DNA from: Pseudoalteromonas sp. MEBiC 03607
GTDB taxonomy: Bacteria > Pseudomonadota > Gammaproteobacteria > Enterobacterales > Alteromonadaceae
DNA length: 64,000 bases
Direction of reading: 5' to 3'
Assembly: GCF_004792295.1 (NCBI RefSeq)
Contig: NZ_SRRY01000001.1
Span: forward strand, 351,501 to 415,500
A program made the position numbers and the translations under genes. Below are positions 15,238 to 23,833 of this stretch, one piece after another (position 1 is the first letter of the stretch; each line of letters starts with the position of its first letter). A model generated the notes under the pieces. That model worked only from the letters and a program-made list of their open reading frames with translations, was not told the DNA's origin and ran no database searches.

Positions 15238-17376
15238 GCACTTTCACCCTTACGCGATAATGTTATTTTTGTTGGCGAATGGCAACTTAATATAAAACAG
15301 CAAACTATCAGTGACGGTGTTCACACCCGCGAATTAGAACCTTTGCTTTTTAAATTGCTCTGCTTTTTTATTGAAAATAACGAGCGAATAATTACTCGCC
15401 AAGAACTGGTTGAAAATATTTGGCAACAAAGTTTTGTTGATGACAATGCTATAAACCGAGCTATCTCTGAACTAAGAAAAGCACTCAAATCAGAGAAACA
15501 GCCAGGTCAAACCATTAAAACCCATTATCGTAAAGGCTACAGCTTATTCATTGCAGTGCGACCTCTTGAGCAGGCACCTATTGCTGAACCAGTAGTAGCG
15601 GCAAATGAAGAAACAAAACCTCACCTAAACACTAACACCATCAGCGAGAAAAACACTCACTCATCGCGCTGGCCATGGCCTTTTGTTGCCTTAGTATTAA
15701 GTTTATTGATTGCTGCTACTTGGTTGTATATACAACAACCCCAAGCCAATGTCGAAACCCAAGAGCAAGTACCATTTTTAGATCTTCAAGCCGAAACCAT
15801 TACTTGGCATAAAGGCACGCACTATCGGTTATTGCTAAGCCAAGACAAAACGAAACTGGCTTACATACTGCAAAATGATAAGAAACACCTTTATGTTGTC
15901 GACTTAACAACTAAACGAGAGTACCAGATTGCATCAGGGGAGCTATTTTTACAAGGTTGGTCTGAAGACGGTGAACGCTTATTTTATGGTTCATGTGAAG
16001 GGGATGATTACAACGATTGTATTACTTGGCAAGCGAGTAACCTGCTATCTAACGAAGCACTAATAAAGCCTCGAACAAATCAATCTGTACTAAACCGCAC
16101 CCCAAGCCAATACATGGAAGTCGGCAATGTGGCAATTACAAGGCGTAATAATTACCGTGGTTTAACTCACCTATATGCTTTGTATGCACAAGATTTAAAA
16201 ACAGGTGAAGAGATTCGCATTACCTCACCTAATATTACAGGCACGGGTGACTTTATATTAACGACGATTCAAAACCCTAGCCGCATTATTTTTGAACGCC
16301 ATAATGTTGCCCAAGCAGAAATTTACATGGCTAATTTAGACGGCAGCTCACTAAAGCTATTAACAACTAACAATTACCGCTCTTGGGCTGCGACTTACGA
16401 TGAGCAAAGCAACTCGCTTGTTTGGTATAACCGCGGTAAATTGACGATTGAATCATTTTCGTTTGATACCATGAGCCGTGGGCAACCTATTAAAGCCCCT
16501 GTAAAACGAGCCAATTACGCTTACCCTCTTAATAAACATAGCGTGCTAATTAGCACAGATATACACGACAGTGATGCAGCTTTATTTGACTTAAAATCAA
16601 AACAAATGAGCTATATTGCGACTGCAAATAAGCATGAGGATGACTTAGTTGCATTAACTAATAATGATGTGTATTTCGCTGACTTTGAATACTACAAACG
16701 CCAACACTGGCTTCGAAAAGATAACCAATATATCGATATAACCGATAAGCTTGGTGAAGATACTGCGATTATTGCTGCAAATAGTAGCAGTAGTAAGCTT
16801 GTTAGCTTTAATAAAACCAATCAGCAATTAACGCTACTAAATGCGAATGATTTTTCAGAAATTAAGCATTGGACACTACCAGGGAACACTAAACTGGCAG
16901 CTGTCAGAGGTAATAAGATTGCCGTTATTTATACCGAGCTTAGTAGCCTGCAAAACCAAATAATGATTTTGCATACTAACAGCGATGAAGTTGTCAAAAG
17001 TACCATCGACACCCCTTTGGCAATTGCTTGGTATGACGAAACTCAGCTAATAGTGCATTCTAAATATGAAAAATACCTGCTTTTAGATAGTGACAGCAAT
17101 ACTTACAGTGAACTAACAACGCCAGATAAGTTAACCGAGCTGAAGCCTTCAATTATCTCAATGACAAGCAACCAACACAGCTTGTATATTGCCACGGAAA
17201 CTGAAGTGTATAGCATTAAATTAGCAAACCTGCAGGATGTCGAATTAGCTCTGCAAATGCAGCCTTTGCACTTTATTAGCCAGCTCAATGCAAGTAATGA
17301 CAAGCTCGCAATTTCATTCTTAACAGCAAACAGTCAAAACAGCATTGAGCTTTACACAGAAAAAAGCGCTGAATAA
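15229..17376 (+). CDS. CadC/ToxR-type membrane transcriptional regulator with beta-propeller-like periplasmic part
   Basis: A 715-residue one-component regulator. An N-terminal OmpR-type winged helix (about residues 15-105, with RIITRQELVENIWQQSFV and AINRAISELRKAL) is followed by a Pro/Asn-rich linker, one membrane helix (about 150-168, PFVALVLSLLIAATWLYI) and a roughly 540-residue periplasmic region with repeated WD40/TolB-like units (YVVDLTTKREYQI, GWSEDGERLFYGS, IYMANLDGSSLKLLT). Such proteins sense outside the cytoplasm and bind DNA while membrane-bound. Its target is unknown. It sits between mtnBCD and mtnAK but has no met-box-like site of its own; its stop is 5 nt from the convergent mtnA stop. 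Confidence 0.85.
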   Translation: MGSALSPLRDNVIFVGEWQLNIKQQTISDGVHTRELEPLLFKLLCFFIENNERIITRQELVENIWQQSFVDDNAINRAISELRKALKSEKQPGQTIKTHYRKGYSLFIAVRPLEQAPIAEPVVAANEETKPHLNTNTISEKNTHSSRWPWPFVALVLSLLIAATWLYIQQPQANVETQEQVPFLDLQAETITWHKGTHYRLLLSQDKTKLAYILQNDKKHLYVVDLTTKREYQIASGELFLQGWSEDGERLFYGSCEGDDYNDCITWQASNLLSNEALIKPRTNQSVLNRTPSQYMEVGNVAITRRNNYRGLTHLYALYAQDLKTGEEIRITSPNITGTGDFILTTIQNPSRIIFERHNVAQAEIYMANLDGSSLKLLTTNNYRSWAATYDEQSNSLVWYNRGKLTIESFSFDTMSRGQPIKAPVKRANYAYPLNKHSVLISTDIHDSDAALFDLKSKQMSYIATANKHEDDLVALTNNDVYFADFEYYKRQHWLRKDNQYIDITDKLGEDTAIIAANSSSSKLVSFNKTNQQLTLLNANDFSEIKHWTLPGNTKLAAVRGNKIAVIYTELSSLQNQIMILHTNSDEVVKSTIDTPLAIAWYDETQLIVHSKYEKYLLLDSDSNTYSELTTPDKLTELKPSIISMTSNQHSLYIATETEVYSIKLANLQDVELALQMQPLHFISQLNASNDKLAISFLTANSQNSIELYTEKSAE

Positions 17377-17381
17377 ATCCG

Positions 17382-18407
17382 CTATTTTAACTGCTTTAAA
17401 ATACCTTGCTCGATATCTGCTTGGTTATAAACCCCGGTATCGAGCACCCAACCTGTTACTAAATTAGCAGGTGTTACATCAAACGCTGGGTTATAAACCT
17501 GTGCATTAGTCGGTGCCCAGATTGCTTCACCAAAACTACCACTAACACCGCGCACTTCATTTACACTACGCTGCTCAATTTCAATGTCATTACCACATGT
17601 CGTTTGCGTATCAAGCGTAGTCAATGGCGCAACAACATAAAATGGAATGTTATGAAAATGCGCTAATACAGCAAGATTATAAGTGCCCACTTTGTTAGCA
17701 AAATCACCGTTTGCAGCAATGCGATCAGCGCCTACAAAAATCTTATCAACCTTACCTGCCGCCATTAAGCTAGCTGCCATGTTATCGCAAATCAAAGTAT
17801 AAGGAATTTGCCAACGCTCAAGTTCAAAGGCAGTTAAACGGCCACCTTGCAGTAATGGTCTAGTCTCATCAACCCAAACATGAATATCACCATAGCGTTG
17901 CTGCGCTTTATAAATCACTCCTAATGCAGTACCCACACCTGCTGTTGCTAATGCACCAGTATTGCAATGAGTTAAAATATTGTCGCCTTTGGCAACCAAA
18001 GCCGCACCACGTTCAGCCATACTATCGCAAAGTGCAATATCTTCTTTAAACAACTGCTCAGCGGTAGAGACAACAGCAGCAACAAAGTCGCTCTCAGTCA
18101 ACGCTTCGCGTAACTTGGCCATACAGTGCATTAGATTAACAGCTGTTGGACGGGTTGCTTCTAGCTCATCTATGGCGATAGCGAGTGAGGCTTGGCTCAT
18201 GCCCTGCTCTGCTAAATGTGCAACGAGTAAACTAGCGCCTAAACCTATTAACGGTGCACCACGGATTTTCAGTGTCAAAATTAAATCTTTCATCGTTTCA
18301 ACATCATTGCACACATGCCAATGCTGTTGATGTGGCAACAAATACTGGTCAAGTACAGTTAGCGTACCTTGCTGATATTTAATACTACTCGCGATGAGAT
18401 CTTGCAT
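17382..18407 (-). CDS. mtnA: S-methyl-5-thioribose-1-phosphate isomerase
   Basis: Converts methylthioribose 1-phosphate to methylthioribulose 1-phosphate in methionine salvage. The 341-residue protein has [12 protein letters not shown], the catalytic cysteine in [28 protein letters not shown], the catalytic aspartate in [19 protein letters not shown] and a C-terminal NPAFDVTP. Divergent from mtnK with a met-box-like operator between them. Confidence 0.95.
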   Translation of the reverse strand: MQDLIASSIKYQQGTLTVLDQYLLPHQQHWHVCNDVETMKDLILTLKIRGAPLIGLGASLLVAHLAEQGMSQASLAIAIDELEATRPTAVNLMHCMAKLREALTESDFVAAVVSTAEQLFKEDIALCDSMAERGAALVAKGDNILTHCNTGALATAGVGTALGVIYKAQQRYGDIHVWVDETRPLLQGGRLTAFELERWQIPYTLICDNMAASLMAAGKVDKIFVGADRIAANGDFANKVGTYNLAVLAHFHNIPFYVVAPLTTLDTQTTCGNDIEIEQRSVNEVRGVSGSFGEAIWAPTNAQVYNPAFDVTPANLVTGWVLDTGVYNQADIEQGILKQLK

Positions 18408-18483
18408 ACTGAATCCGAATAAATAATGAAAAACTAATTTTATTGAATGGTTATTTTACATCAGTTTTGACAACTAACAAGCT

Positions 18484-18499
18484 AGATGTATGGACATCT
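18484..18499. promoter_or_regulatory. Candidate MetJ operator between mtnA and mtnK
   Basis: AGATGTAT followed by GGACATCT, each 6/8 to the met box AGACGTCT; the outer halves also form a perfect inverted repeat TAGATGT-N4-ACATCTA (18483-18500). The site overlaps a -35-like TGGACA that is 18 bp from a -10 TAGAAT (18515-18520) for mtnK, as expected for a repressor site. Almost the same element precedes mtnB. Confidence 0.6.
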
Positions 18500-18552
18500 A
18501 AATGGTTACAAGTATAGAATGCTTAAAGTTTATTGTTTTATGAGATAGAGCC

Positions 18553-19770
18553 ATGGCTGATTACACCGCCTTCACTTCAGAGCATGCTGTTGATTACATT
18601 AAAGAACTTGTTAAAAGTGAACTGATTTCAGTTTTCCCTGCTGATGCAATACTGACTGCATACGAGTTTGGAGACGGAAACTTAAATCTGGTTTTTCGTG
18701 TAACGGATCAACACAATAATAGTGTTATTTTAAAACAAGCCCTTCCCTATGCTCGTTGCGTAGGCGAATCATGGCCATTATCACTTGATCGCGCACGCAT
18801 AGAAGCTGATGTGCTCATTAATCACGGTGCCTTATGCCCAGAACATACTGTCGCTATTTTGCACCATAATGCAGAACTTGCCTTAACAGTGCTGGAAGAT
18901 TTAGGGCATTTGCAGATTTTACGAGGCGCGCAAATCAACGCAGAGCAATTTCCGCTACTGGCAAGTCATGTCGCACTGTATTTGAGTCGTACTGGTTTTT
19001 ATAACTCAGACTTCTATTTATCTGCTGAAGATAAAAAAGCCAAAGTGAGTCAGTTTATCAACCCTGATTTATGTAAGATCACTGAAGATTTATTCTTTAC
19101 TGACCCTTACATTGAGCATGAGCGCAATAATTTCCCTGCTGAGCTTAATGAGCACGTCGAAAGCATTCGCAATAATGACGCTTTAAAACTAGCCGCAGCC
19201 AAATTAAAAGCTAAATTCTTATCTTGTCCGCAAACTTTATTACACGGTGATATGCATAGCGGCAGTATTTTTGTCGATACAAACACCACCAAAATGATCG
19301 ACCCTGAGTTCGGATTTTTTGGCCCTGTTGGTTTCGATATCGGCTCTTTTATGGGCAATTTATTGCTTAATTACTGCGCGCAAAATGGCCGTATTACAAA
19401 TCAGGCAGCACGCCGTCAATATCAAACCCACCTTCTAACTTGCTTGCAGGATTGTTACAGCCAATTTGAACAACATTGGCTAACCCTAGCAAGTAACGAA
19501 GCAACAGATATTAGCTTTGCAAACCGCGCTTTTACGGAAGATTATTTACAACAAGTATTACACGATGCGATTGGTTACTGTGGCGCTGAACTTATTCGCC
19601 GCACCATAGGTTTAGCCCATGTTGCCGATATCGATGGCATTGACGATGTAAATGCTCGCCTTGCTGTGCAACAACAAACGCTGGTACTCGGTGAGCAATT
19701 AATGCTTAACGCGACAAGCTGCAATAATAAAGATGAGTTTTTCTCTTTACTGGTTAGCTTGCTAAACTAA
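18553..19770 (+). CDS. mtnK: 5-methylthioribose kinase
   Basis: Phosphorylates methylthioribose with ATP, feeding mtnA. The 405-residue protein has the choline-kinase-like fold: EFGDGNLNLVFRV glycine loop, the ILKQALPYAR lysine, TVLEDLG hinge, catalytic LLHGDMHSGSIFV and metal-binding MIDPEFGFFGPVGFDIGSF. With mtnA, B, C, D and ybdL all present here, salvage from methylthioribose to methionine is complete; the nucleosidase that makes methylthioribose is not in the window. Followed by a terminator. Confidence 0.95.
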   Translation: MADYTAFTSEHAVDYIKELVKSELISVFPADAILTAYEFGDGNLNLVFRVTDQHNNSVILKQALPYARCVGESWPLSLDRARIEADVLINHGALCPEHTVAILHHNAELALTVLEDLGHLQILRGAQINAEQFPLLASHVALYLSRTGFYNSDFYLSAEDKKAKVSQFINPDLCKITEDLFFTDPYIEHERNNFPAELNEHVESIRNNDALKLAAAKLKAKFLSCPQTLLHGDMHSGSIFVDTNTTKMIDPEFGFFGPVGFDIGSFMGNLLLNYCAQNGRITNQAARRQYQTHLLTCLQDCYSQFEQHWLTLASNEATDISFANRAFTEDYLQQVLHDAIGYCGAELIRRTIGLAHVADIDGIDDVNARLAVQQQTLVLGEQLMLNATSCNNKDEFFSLLVSLLN

Positions 19771-19774
19771 AAAT

Positions 19775-19795
19775 AAAGGCGCTAAACGCGCCTTT
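19775..19795. terminator. Terminator between convergent mtnK and the glutamate-synthase-like gene
   Basis: Arms AAAGGCGC and GCGCCTTT with loop TAAAC; A/T flanks allow use from both strands. Confidence 0.8.
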
Positions 19796-19804
19796 CTAAA
19801 TACT

Positions 19805-21286
19805 TTACTGATAATGCTCGTACATTTTATCGAGCGGCTCAGACAAGCCATTTTCTTGCACTACGCGCACATGATGACGAGCCAATTCTCTGGCACTGGA
19901 TACACCACATGAATGGGCAATCAAACCTGCCCCATAATGAATATATTTATTATAGTTAGCAACACGCTGAGCCTTGTCTGTTACATCTAAACCTCGTTGT
20001 AAGCGCTCATTGTGGGTCGTAATACCTGTAGGGCAAGTATCTTTATTACATTGTAGAGCTTGAATACAGCCAAGCGAGAACATATGACCACGAGCCGAAA
20101 CAATAAAGTCAGCACCCAGCGCTAATGCCCAAGCAACTTTTGATGGCACAATTAACTTACCCGATGCGATAACCTTTACACGCTCTCTTAGACCATGTTT
20201 TTTCAAAAGGTCTACAACAAGAGGTAAGCTTTCACGCAGCGGTAAACCGACAGAGTCCATTAACGGCTGAGGCGCTGCGCCCGTTCCACCGTCGGCACTA
20301 TCAATCGTGATAAAATCAGGCGCTGATTCAATGCCTCGATTATTAATTTCACTGAACAAGGTTTCAAGCCAAGTGTATTCACCAATCACTGCTTTAAAAC
20401 CTGTTGGTTTGCCTGTTGTTTCTCGAACTGTCGAAATCATATCGAGTAAGTGGGCAGGTTCTTTTATTTCTGGATGTCCATTAGGGCTAATCGAGTCATG
20501 CCCTTCAGGGATCCCCCGAATTTTGGCGATTTCAGCGGTCACTTTACGCCCAGGCAACATACCGCCTTTACCCGGTTTTGCGCCTTGGCTCATTTTAATT
20601 TCGAACATCTTAACTTGTTCATGCTCGGCAATTGCTTTTAGTTTTTCTAAACTTAGCTTACCTTGCTCATCACGCACACCATATTTTGCCGTACCTATCT
20701 GAAATACAATATCAGCCCCCCCTTCGAGATGATAAGGACTCAGTCCACCTTCCCCCGTATTCATCCAACAACCAGCTAATTTTGCACCTCGTGATAAAGC
20801 ACGCACAGCGGGTTTTGATAAAGCGCCAAAACTCATGCCCGAAATATTGAATAATGCATTGGTAGAATAAGGCTTCTCACAGTATGGACCTAAGGTGACA
20901 TAACTTGGCTCTAACGCCTCTTCATCCAGTTTTGGGAAGGCGCAGTTCATAAACATCACAGTCCCTGTGGCTTCTAGGCTTTGTGTTGAACCAAACGCAG
21001 TAGTGCGGTCAACATTTTTTGCTGCGCGATAAACCCAGCTTCGCTCTGCGCGGTTAAATGGTAACTCTTCCCTATCCATAGCAAAGAAGTACTGACGAAA
21101 GAATTCACCTTGGCGCTCAAAGAAATAACGAAAGCGGCCGATCACCGGGTAATTACGGCGAATCGCCTGCTTAGATTGCGTCACATCACTAATGTAAAAG
21201 CACACAATCACCAGTAATCCGATCCCTAGTGCAAAAATAAATAAACTGGCAAATACATCGATACTAAAAATTATAAAATCACTCAT
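19805..21286 (-). CDS. FMN-binding glutamate-synthase-domain membrane protein
   Basis: A 493-residue protein with one or two N-terminal membrane helices (about 5-32) followed by the FMN/Fe-S synthase domain of GltB: FNISGMSFGALSKPAVRALSRGA, MSQGAKPGKGGMLPG, SADGGTGAAPQ and the cysteine cluster GCIQALQCNKDTCPTGI that fits a 3Fe-4S cluster. It lacks the amidotransferase and C-terminal domains of true GltB, so it is not a full glutamate synthase. Physiological reaction of this family is not settled. Single gene with its own promoter in a 180-bp gap. Confidence 0.87.
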   Translation of the reverse strand: MSDFIIFSIDVFASLFIFALGIGLLVIVCFYISDVTQSKQAIRRNYPVIGRFRYFFERQGEFFRQYFFAMDREELPFNRAERSWVYRAAKNVDRTTAFGSTQSLEATGTVMFMNCAFPKLDEEALEPSYVTLGPYCEKPYSTNALFNISGMSFGALSKPAVRALSRGAKLAGCWMNTGEGGLSPYHLEGGADIVFQIGTAKYGVRDEQGKLSLEKLKAIAEHEQVKMFEIKMSQGAKPGKGGMLPGRKVTAEIAKIRGIPEGHDSISPNGHPEIKEPAHLLDMISTVRETTGKPTGFKAVIGEYTWLETLFSEINNRGIESAPDFITIDSADGGTGAAPQPLMDSVGLPLRESLPLVVDLLKKHGLRERVKVIASGKLIVPSKVAWALALGADFIVSARGHMFSLGCIQALQCNKDTCPTGITTHNERLQRGLDVTDKAQRVANYNKYIHYGAGLIAHSCGVSSARELARHHVRVVQENGLSEPLDKMYEHYQ

Positions 21287-21425
21287 CCAAGGCCCCTTTG
21301 TGAAATGACATCTTTCAAAGCATATAAGGTGTTTATATTACGTGCAATAAGCACTTCATATATTTAAGGTTTCGCTACTCGCAGGATAAGTATTTACTAA
21401 ATAGAAGTGATAAGAGTATTGAATT

Positions 21426-21461
21426 CAAAAAGTAGGTATGCCGAAGTTTAAGGCATACCTA
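21426..21461 (-). terminator. Rho-independent terminator of the SDR gene
   Basis: On the minus strand TAGGTATGCC pairs with GGCATACCTA across a 9-nt loop and is followed by a short T-run (CTTTTTG). It directly follows the SDR stop. Confidence 0.85.
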
Positions 21462-21466
21462 ACCAA

Positions 21467-22222
21467 TTAGCGTGTTGTATACCCACCGTTAGCAAAAATA
21501 GTTTGTCCAGTGATCCACCAACCATCGGTTGCCAAAAATGTAACGATCGGTACGATATCTTCAATTTGTGTTAATTGATTTCCCATTGCTTGGGACTTGT
21601 GGAATGCAACACGTTCTGGCGTTTCTTCACCATAAAAGAAAGGCGTATCCATTGGGCCAGGGCCAATACCTGTTACCGAAATCCCACGACCAGAGAACTC
21701 TTTTGCTGCAGCTCGAGTAAAGTGCTCAACAGGCGCCTTGCCACCGGCATACGTTGAATACCCATCTGTAAAAGCGGCGAGTAATGAGGTGACTATTGTG
21801 ATGATTTTACCGTTGTTATTTAACTGCTTACCTGCTTCCTTAATGAAAAAATAAGCTGTTTTAGAGTTGATATCAAACATTGCATCATATTCAGCTTCTG
21901 TCGTTTCTGTAATCGGCTTTCTAAGTACCTTGCCAACGGTATTTACCGCAATATCAATACCACCATAAGTAGACTTAGCGAAGTCAAAAAGCGCCGTTAC
22001 ATTATCTGGCTTAGACAGATCACCTTGAAACGTCACCGCATCACCTCCTGCCGCTAAAATCGCACCAACAGTAGCCTCAGCTTCCGCTTTCGAAGAGTCA
22101 CTATGATAGTGTGCAACAATTTTTGCCCCCTCTTTGGCGAACTCTTGACTGATCAAGCCACCTAGGTTTTTGCCACCGCCAGCAACAACCACCACTTTAC
22201 CTTGAACATCATGCTTTGACAT
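21467..22222 (-). CDS. Short-chain dehydrogenase/reductase
   Basis: NAD(P)-dependent oxidoreductase of 251 residues. The Rossmann glycine motif is modified to GGGKNLGG; the catalytic Ser is in IVTSLLAA and the YxxxK pair in TYAGGKAPVEHF; GPGPMDTPFF follows. Substrate unknown. The start at 22222 is set by an AAGGAG site 6 nt upstream; an in-frame ATG at 22246 lies before that site. Divergent from a LysR regulator, which very probably controls it, across a 154-bp region with a palindrome. Confidence 0.88.
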   Translation of the reverse strand: MSKHDVQGKVVVVAGGGKNLGGLISQEFAKEGAKIVAHYHSDSSKAEAEATVGAILAAGGDAVTFQGDLSKPDNVTALFDFAKSTYGGIDIAVNTVGKVLRKPITETTEAEYDAMFDINSKTAYFFIKEAGKQLNNNGKIITIVTSLLAAFTDGYSTYAGGKAPVEHFTRAAAKEFSGRGISVTGIGPGPMDTPFFYGEETPERVAFHKSQAMGNQLTQIEDIVPIVTFLATDGWWITGQTIFANGGYTTR

Positions 22223-22301
22223 TCCTATCTCCTTTAAGTAATTCATATAAAAGTCAGAAAGTAACCTAAATTGGATTAGGCGTACCTATTCTCAATTCAT
22301 T

Positions 22302-22323
22302 ACTTTATCCAATTGAATAAAGT
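22302..22323. promoter_or_regulatory. 22-bp palindromic operator between the SDR and LysR genes
   Basis: ACTTTAT and ATAAAGT are perfect 7-bp arms around a CAATTG core with one mismatched pair. It lies centrally in the divergent promoter and is a likely LysR binding site. Confidence 0.5.
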
Positions 22324-22340
22324 GCGGGAATTGGGTGAAT

Positions 22341-22371
22341 ATGCAATTACTGATTGTCAAAAATGCAATTA
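22341..22371. promoter_or_regulatory. ATGCAATTA direct repeats before the LysR gene
   Basis: ATGCAATTA at 22341-22349 and 22363-22371, 22 bp apart (two turns), the second ending just before the LysR start. Possibly an autoregulatory site. Confidence 0.35.
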
Positions 22372-22376
22372 ACTAA

Positions 22377-23291
22377 ATGCACGATGCTAAGTCACTGTTT
22401 ATTCGAGTTGTAGAAGCCGGTAGCATTAAGAGCGCCGCAATACAATTGGGGGTAGAATCTTCCTCTATCAGCCGTAAAATTGCCGCATTAGAGAAGCAAT
22501 TAGGGGTAAAATTACTTAATCGTTCAACTATTCGTACTACTCCCACAGAGCAAGGACAAACTTATTATGAACGACTAAAAGATATCCTTGATGCTCAACA
22601 AGCATTAGACGAAGAAATCTCGAATAGTATAAATAAAGTAAATGGGACTTTAAGAATCGGAGCGCCCGTCGACTTTGGATCGCAATTTGTCGTCCCAGTT
22701 TGTAGGGCAATGCAAAAGCAATACCCTGACTTGAATTTTGAATTATTCCTTGGTAGTGATTTCGAGAACTTATTTAGCAATAAAATTGACGTTGCGGTTA
22801 GAATTGGTGAGTTAGCCAACTCGCAGCTTATTGCCAGAAAACTTGGAGAAATCCCCAGAGTTCTGGTTGCGAGCCAGCAGTATTTAGAGAAATTTGGTAT
22901 ACCATTGAATCCAATGGATCTTGAACAACACAATTTTATTTTTTATTCGCAGAAACAAGCAAAAAGCGATATTGAATACCTTAATTTTACTCGTTTTCCA
23001 CATATTAAAATGCACAGTAATTTTACAGTTAATAGTGCGTCTGCGGTGAGAGACCTAGTCATAAATGGCGCAGGTATTCACCTTGGACCACTTTGGTTTT
23101 TCTCAGAGGCTATCCACAAAAGACAGCTCACTCCTCTGCTAACAGATTATCAGTTAAAAAGTTACTCATCACATGCAGTGTATAAAAAGCAACCTTACAC
23201 ACCACAAAAAATTAAGGTGTTTATTGATAAAATGAAAGAGGCCGTTAGCACATTACACAACTCAAGTTTCAACACTAAGATTACTAGTTAA
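22377..23291 (+). CDS. LysR-family transcriptional regulator
   Basis: A 304-residue LTTR. N-terminal HTH (SIKSAAIQLGVESSSISRKIAALEKQLGVKLLNRS) and C-terminal effector domain (LRIGAPVDFGSQFVVPV). It reads more AT-rich than its neighbours (many AAA/ATT codons), which could mean horizontal origin. The ATG is directly preceded by a TAA in frame and has no clear ribosome site. Presumed regulator of the divergent SDR gene. Its stop overlaps the convergent small gene by 4 nt. Confidence 0.88.
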   Translation: MHDAKSLFIRVVEAGSIKSAAIQLGVESSSISRKIAALEKQLGVKLLNRSTIRTTPTEQGQTYYERLKDILDAQQALDEEISNSINKVNGTLRIGAPVDFGSQFVVPVCRAMQKQYPDLNFELFLGSDFENLFSNKIDVAVRIGELANSQLIARKLGEIPRVLVASQQYLEKFGIPLNPMDLEQHNFIFYSQKQAKSDIEYLNFTRFPHIKMHSNFTVNSASAVRDLVINGAGIHLGPLWFFSEAIHKRQLTPLLTDYQLKSYSSHAVYKKQPYTPQKIKVFIDKMKEAVSTLHNSSFNTKITS

Positions 23292-23704
23292 TCGTACCGC
23301 ATTGTCCAGCTAACAATCTTACCCTGCTCTACCACCAATAAAAAATTTGCAGGGCTGGAGTAACCATCATTGTTTTTATAAGTACCAGTGACAACGACTT
23401 GATTACCTGACACTTTTAATGCAGTTTCAATTACTTGGCCATGAACATTAATAATGTCTGATTCAAGCCAGCTTTTGAATCTATCACCACTATTTTTACG
23501 CTTATACCAACGTTCATACTCTTGGCTTGCATTGTCAGCAAACGCTTCACGAATTTGTTCAGCATTATTATCTTGCATTGCTTTGAGTAATTCAGCTACG
23601 GCGTCTTTTGGTGTAAGCACTTCATGTGAGATAGCTGAATTTTGAAAAATGAATACCGCTATTAAACATATAAATAACCGGCGAGTCTTTAGAATAATGT
23701 CCAT
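23288..23704 (-). CDS. Small secreted NTF2-like protein
   Basis: A 138-residue protein with a signal peptide (RRLFICLIAVFIFQNSAIS) and a domain that looks like a DUF4878/NTF2-type cone: PKDAVAELLKAMQDNNAEQIREAF, then strands ending VVEQGKIVSWTMRYD. No catalytic residues are evident; such domains often bind small ligands or accompany other lipoproteins. Function unknown. It overlaps the LysR stop tail to tail. Confidence 0.75.
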   Translation of the reverse strand: MDIILKTRRLFICLIAVFIFQNSAISHEVLTPKDAVAELLKAMQDNNAEQIREAFADNASQEYERWYKRKNSGDRFKSWLESDIINVHGQVIETALKVSGNQVVVTGTYKNNDGYSSPANFLLVVEQGKIVSWTMRYD

Positions 23705-23799
23705 TTAGCTTTCTCTTATGGGTTGATTAAAAAATAATACCCAAAGAGAAACAGCAAAGGCGTTAAGATAATTCGTATTTTATAAAATGAGTTACATTA

Positions 23800-23827
23800 A
23801 AAAGGCGTGATGTAAATCACGCCTTTT
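23800..23827 (-). terminator. Rho-independent terminator of the DUF885 gene
   Basis: 12-bp perfect arms AAAAGGCGTGAT and ATCACGCCTTTT with loop GTAA, 7 nt after the DUF885 stop on the minus strand. Confidence 0.9.
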
Positions 23828-23833
23828 CGTCTT

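Noticed and set aside
12840..18552. SAM-sensing riboswitch ahead of the mtn genes
   Set aside because: Leaders are under 100 nt and no conserved SAM-riboswitch fold was seen; protein operators explain the repeats better.
20307..20702. 131-residue open frame opposite the glutamate-synthase-like gene
   Set aside because: Lies wholly antisense to a conserved protein, has no recognisable domain or ribosome site, and is a reading-frame shadow of biased codons.
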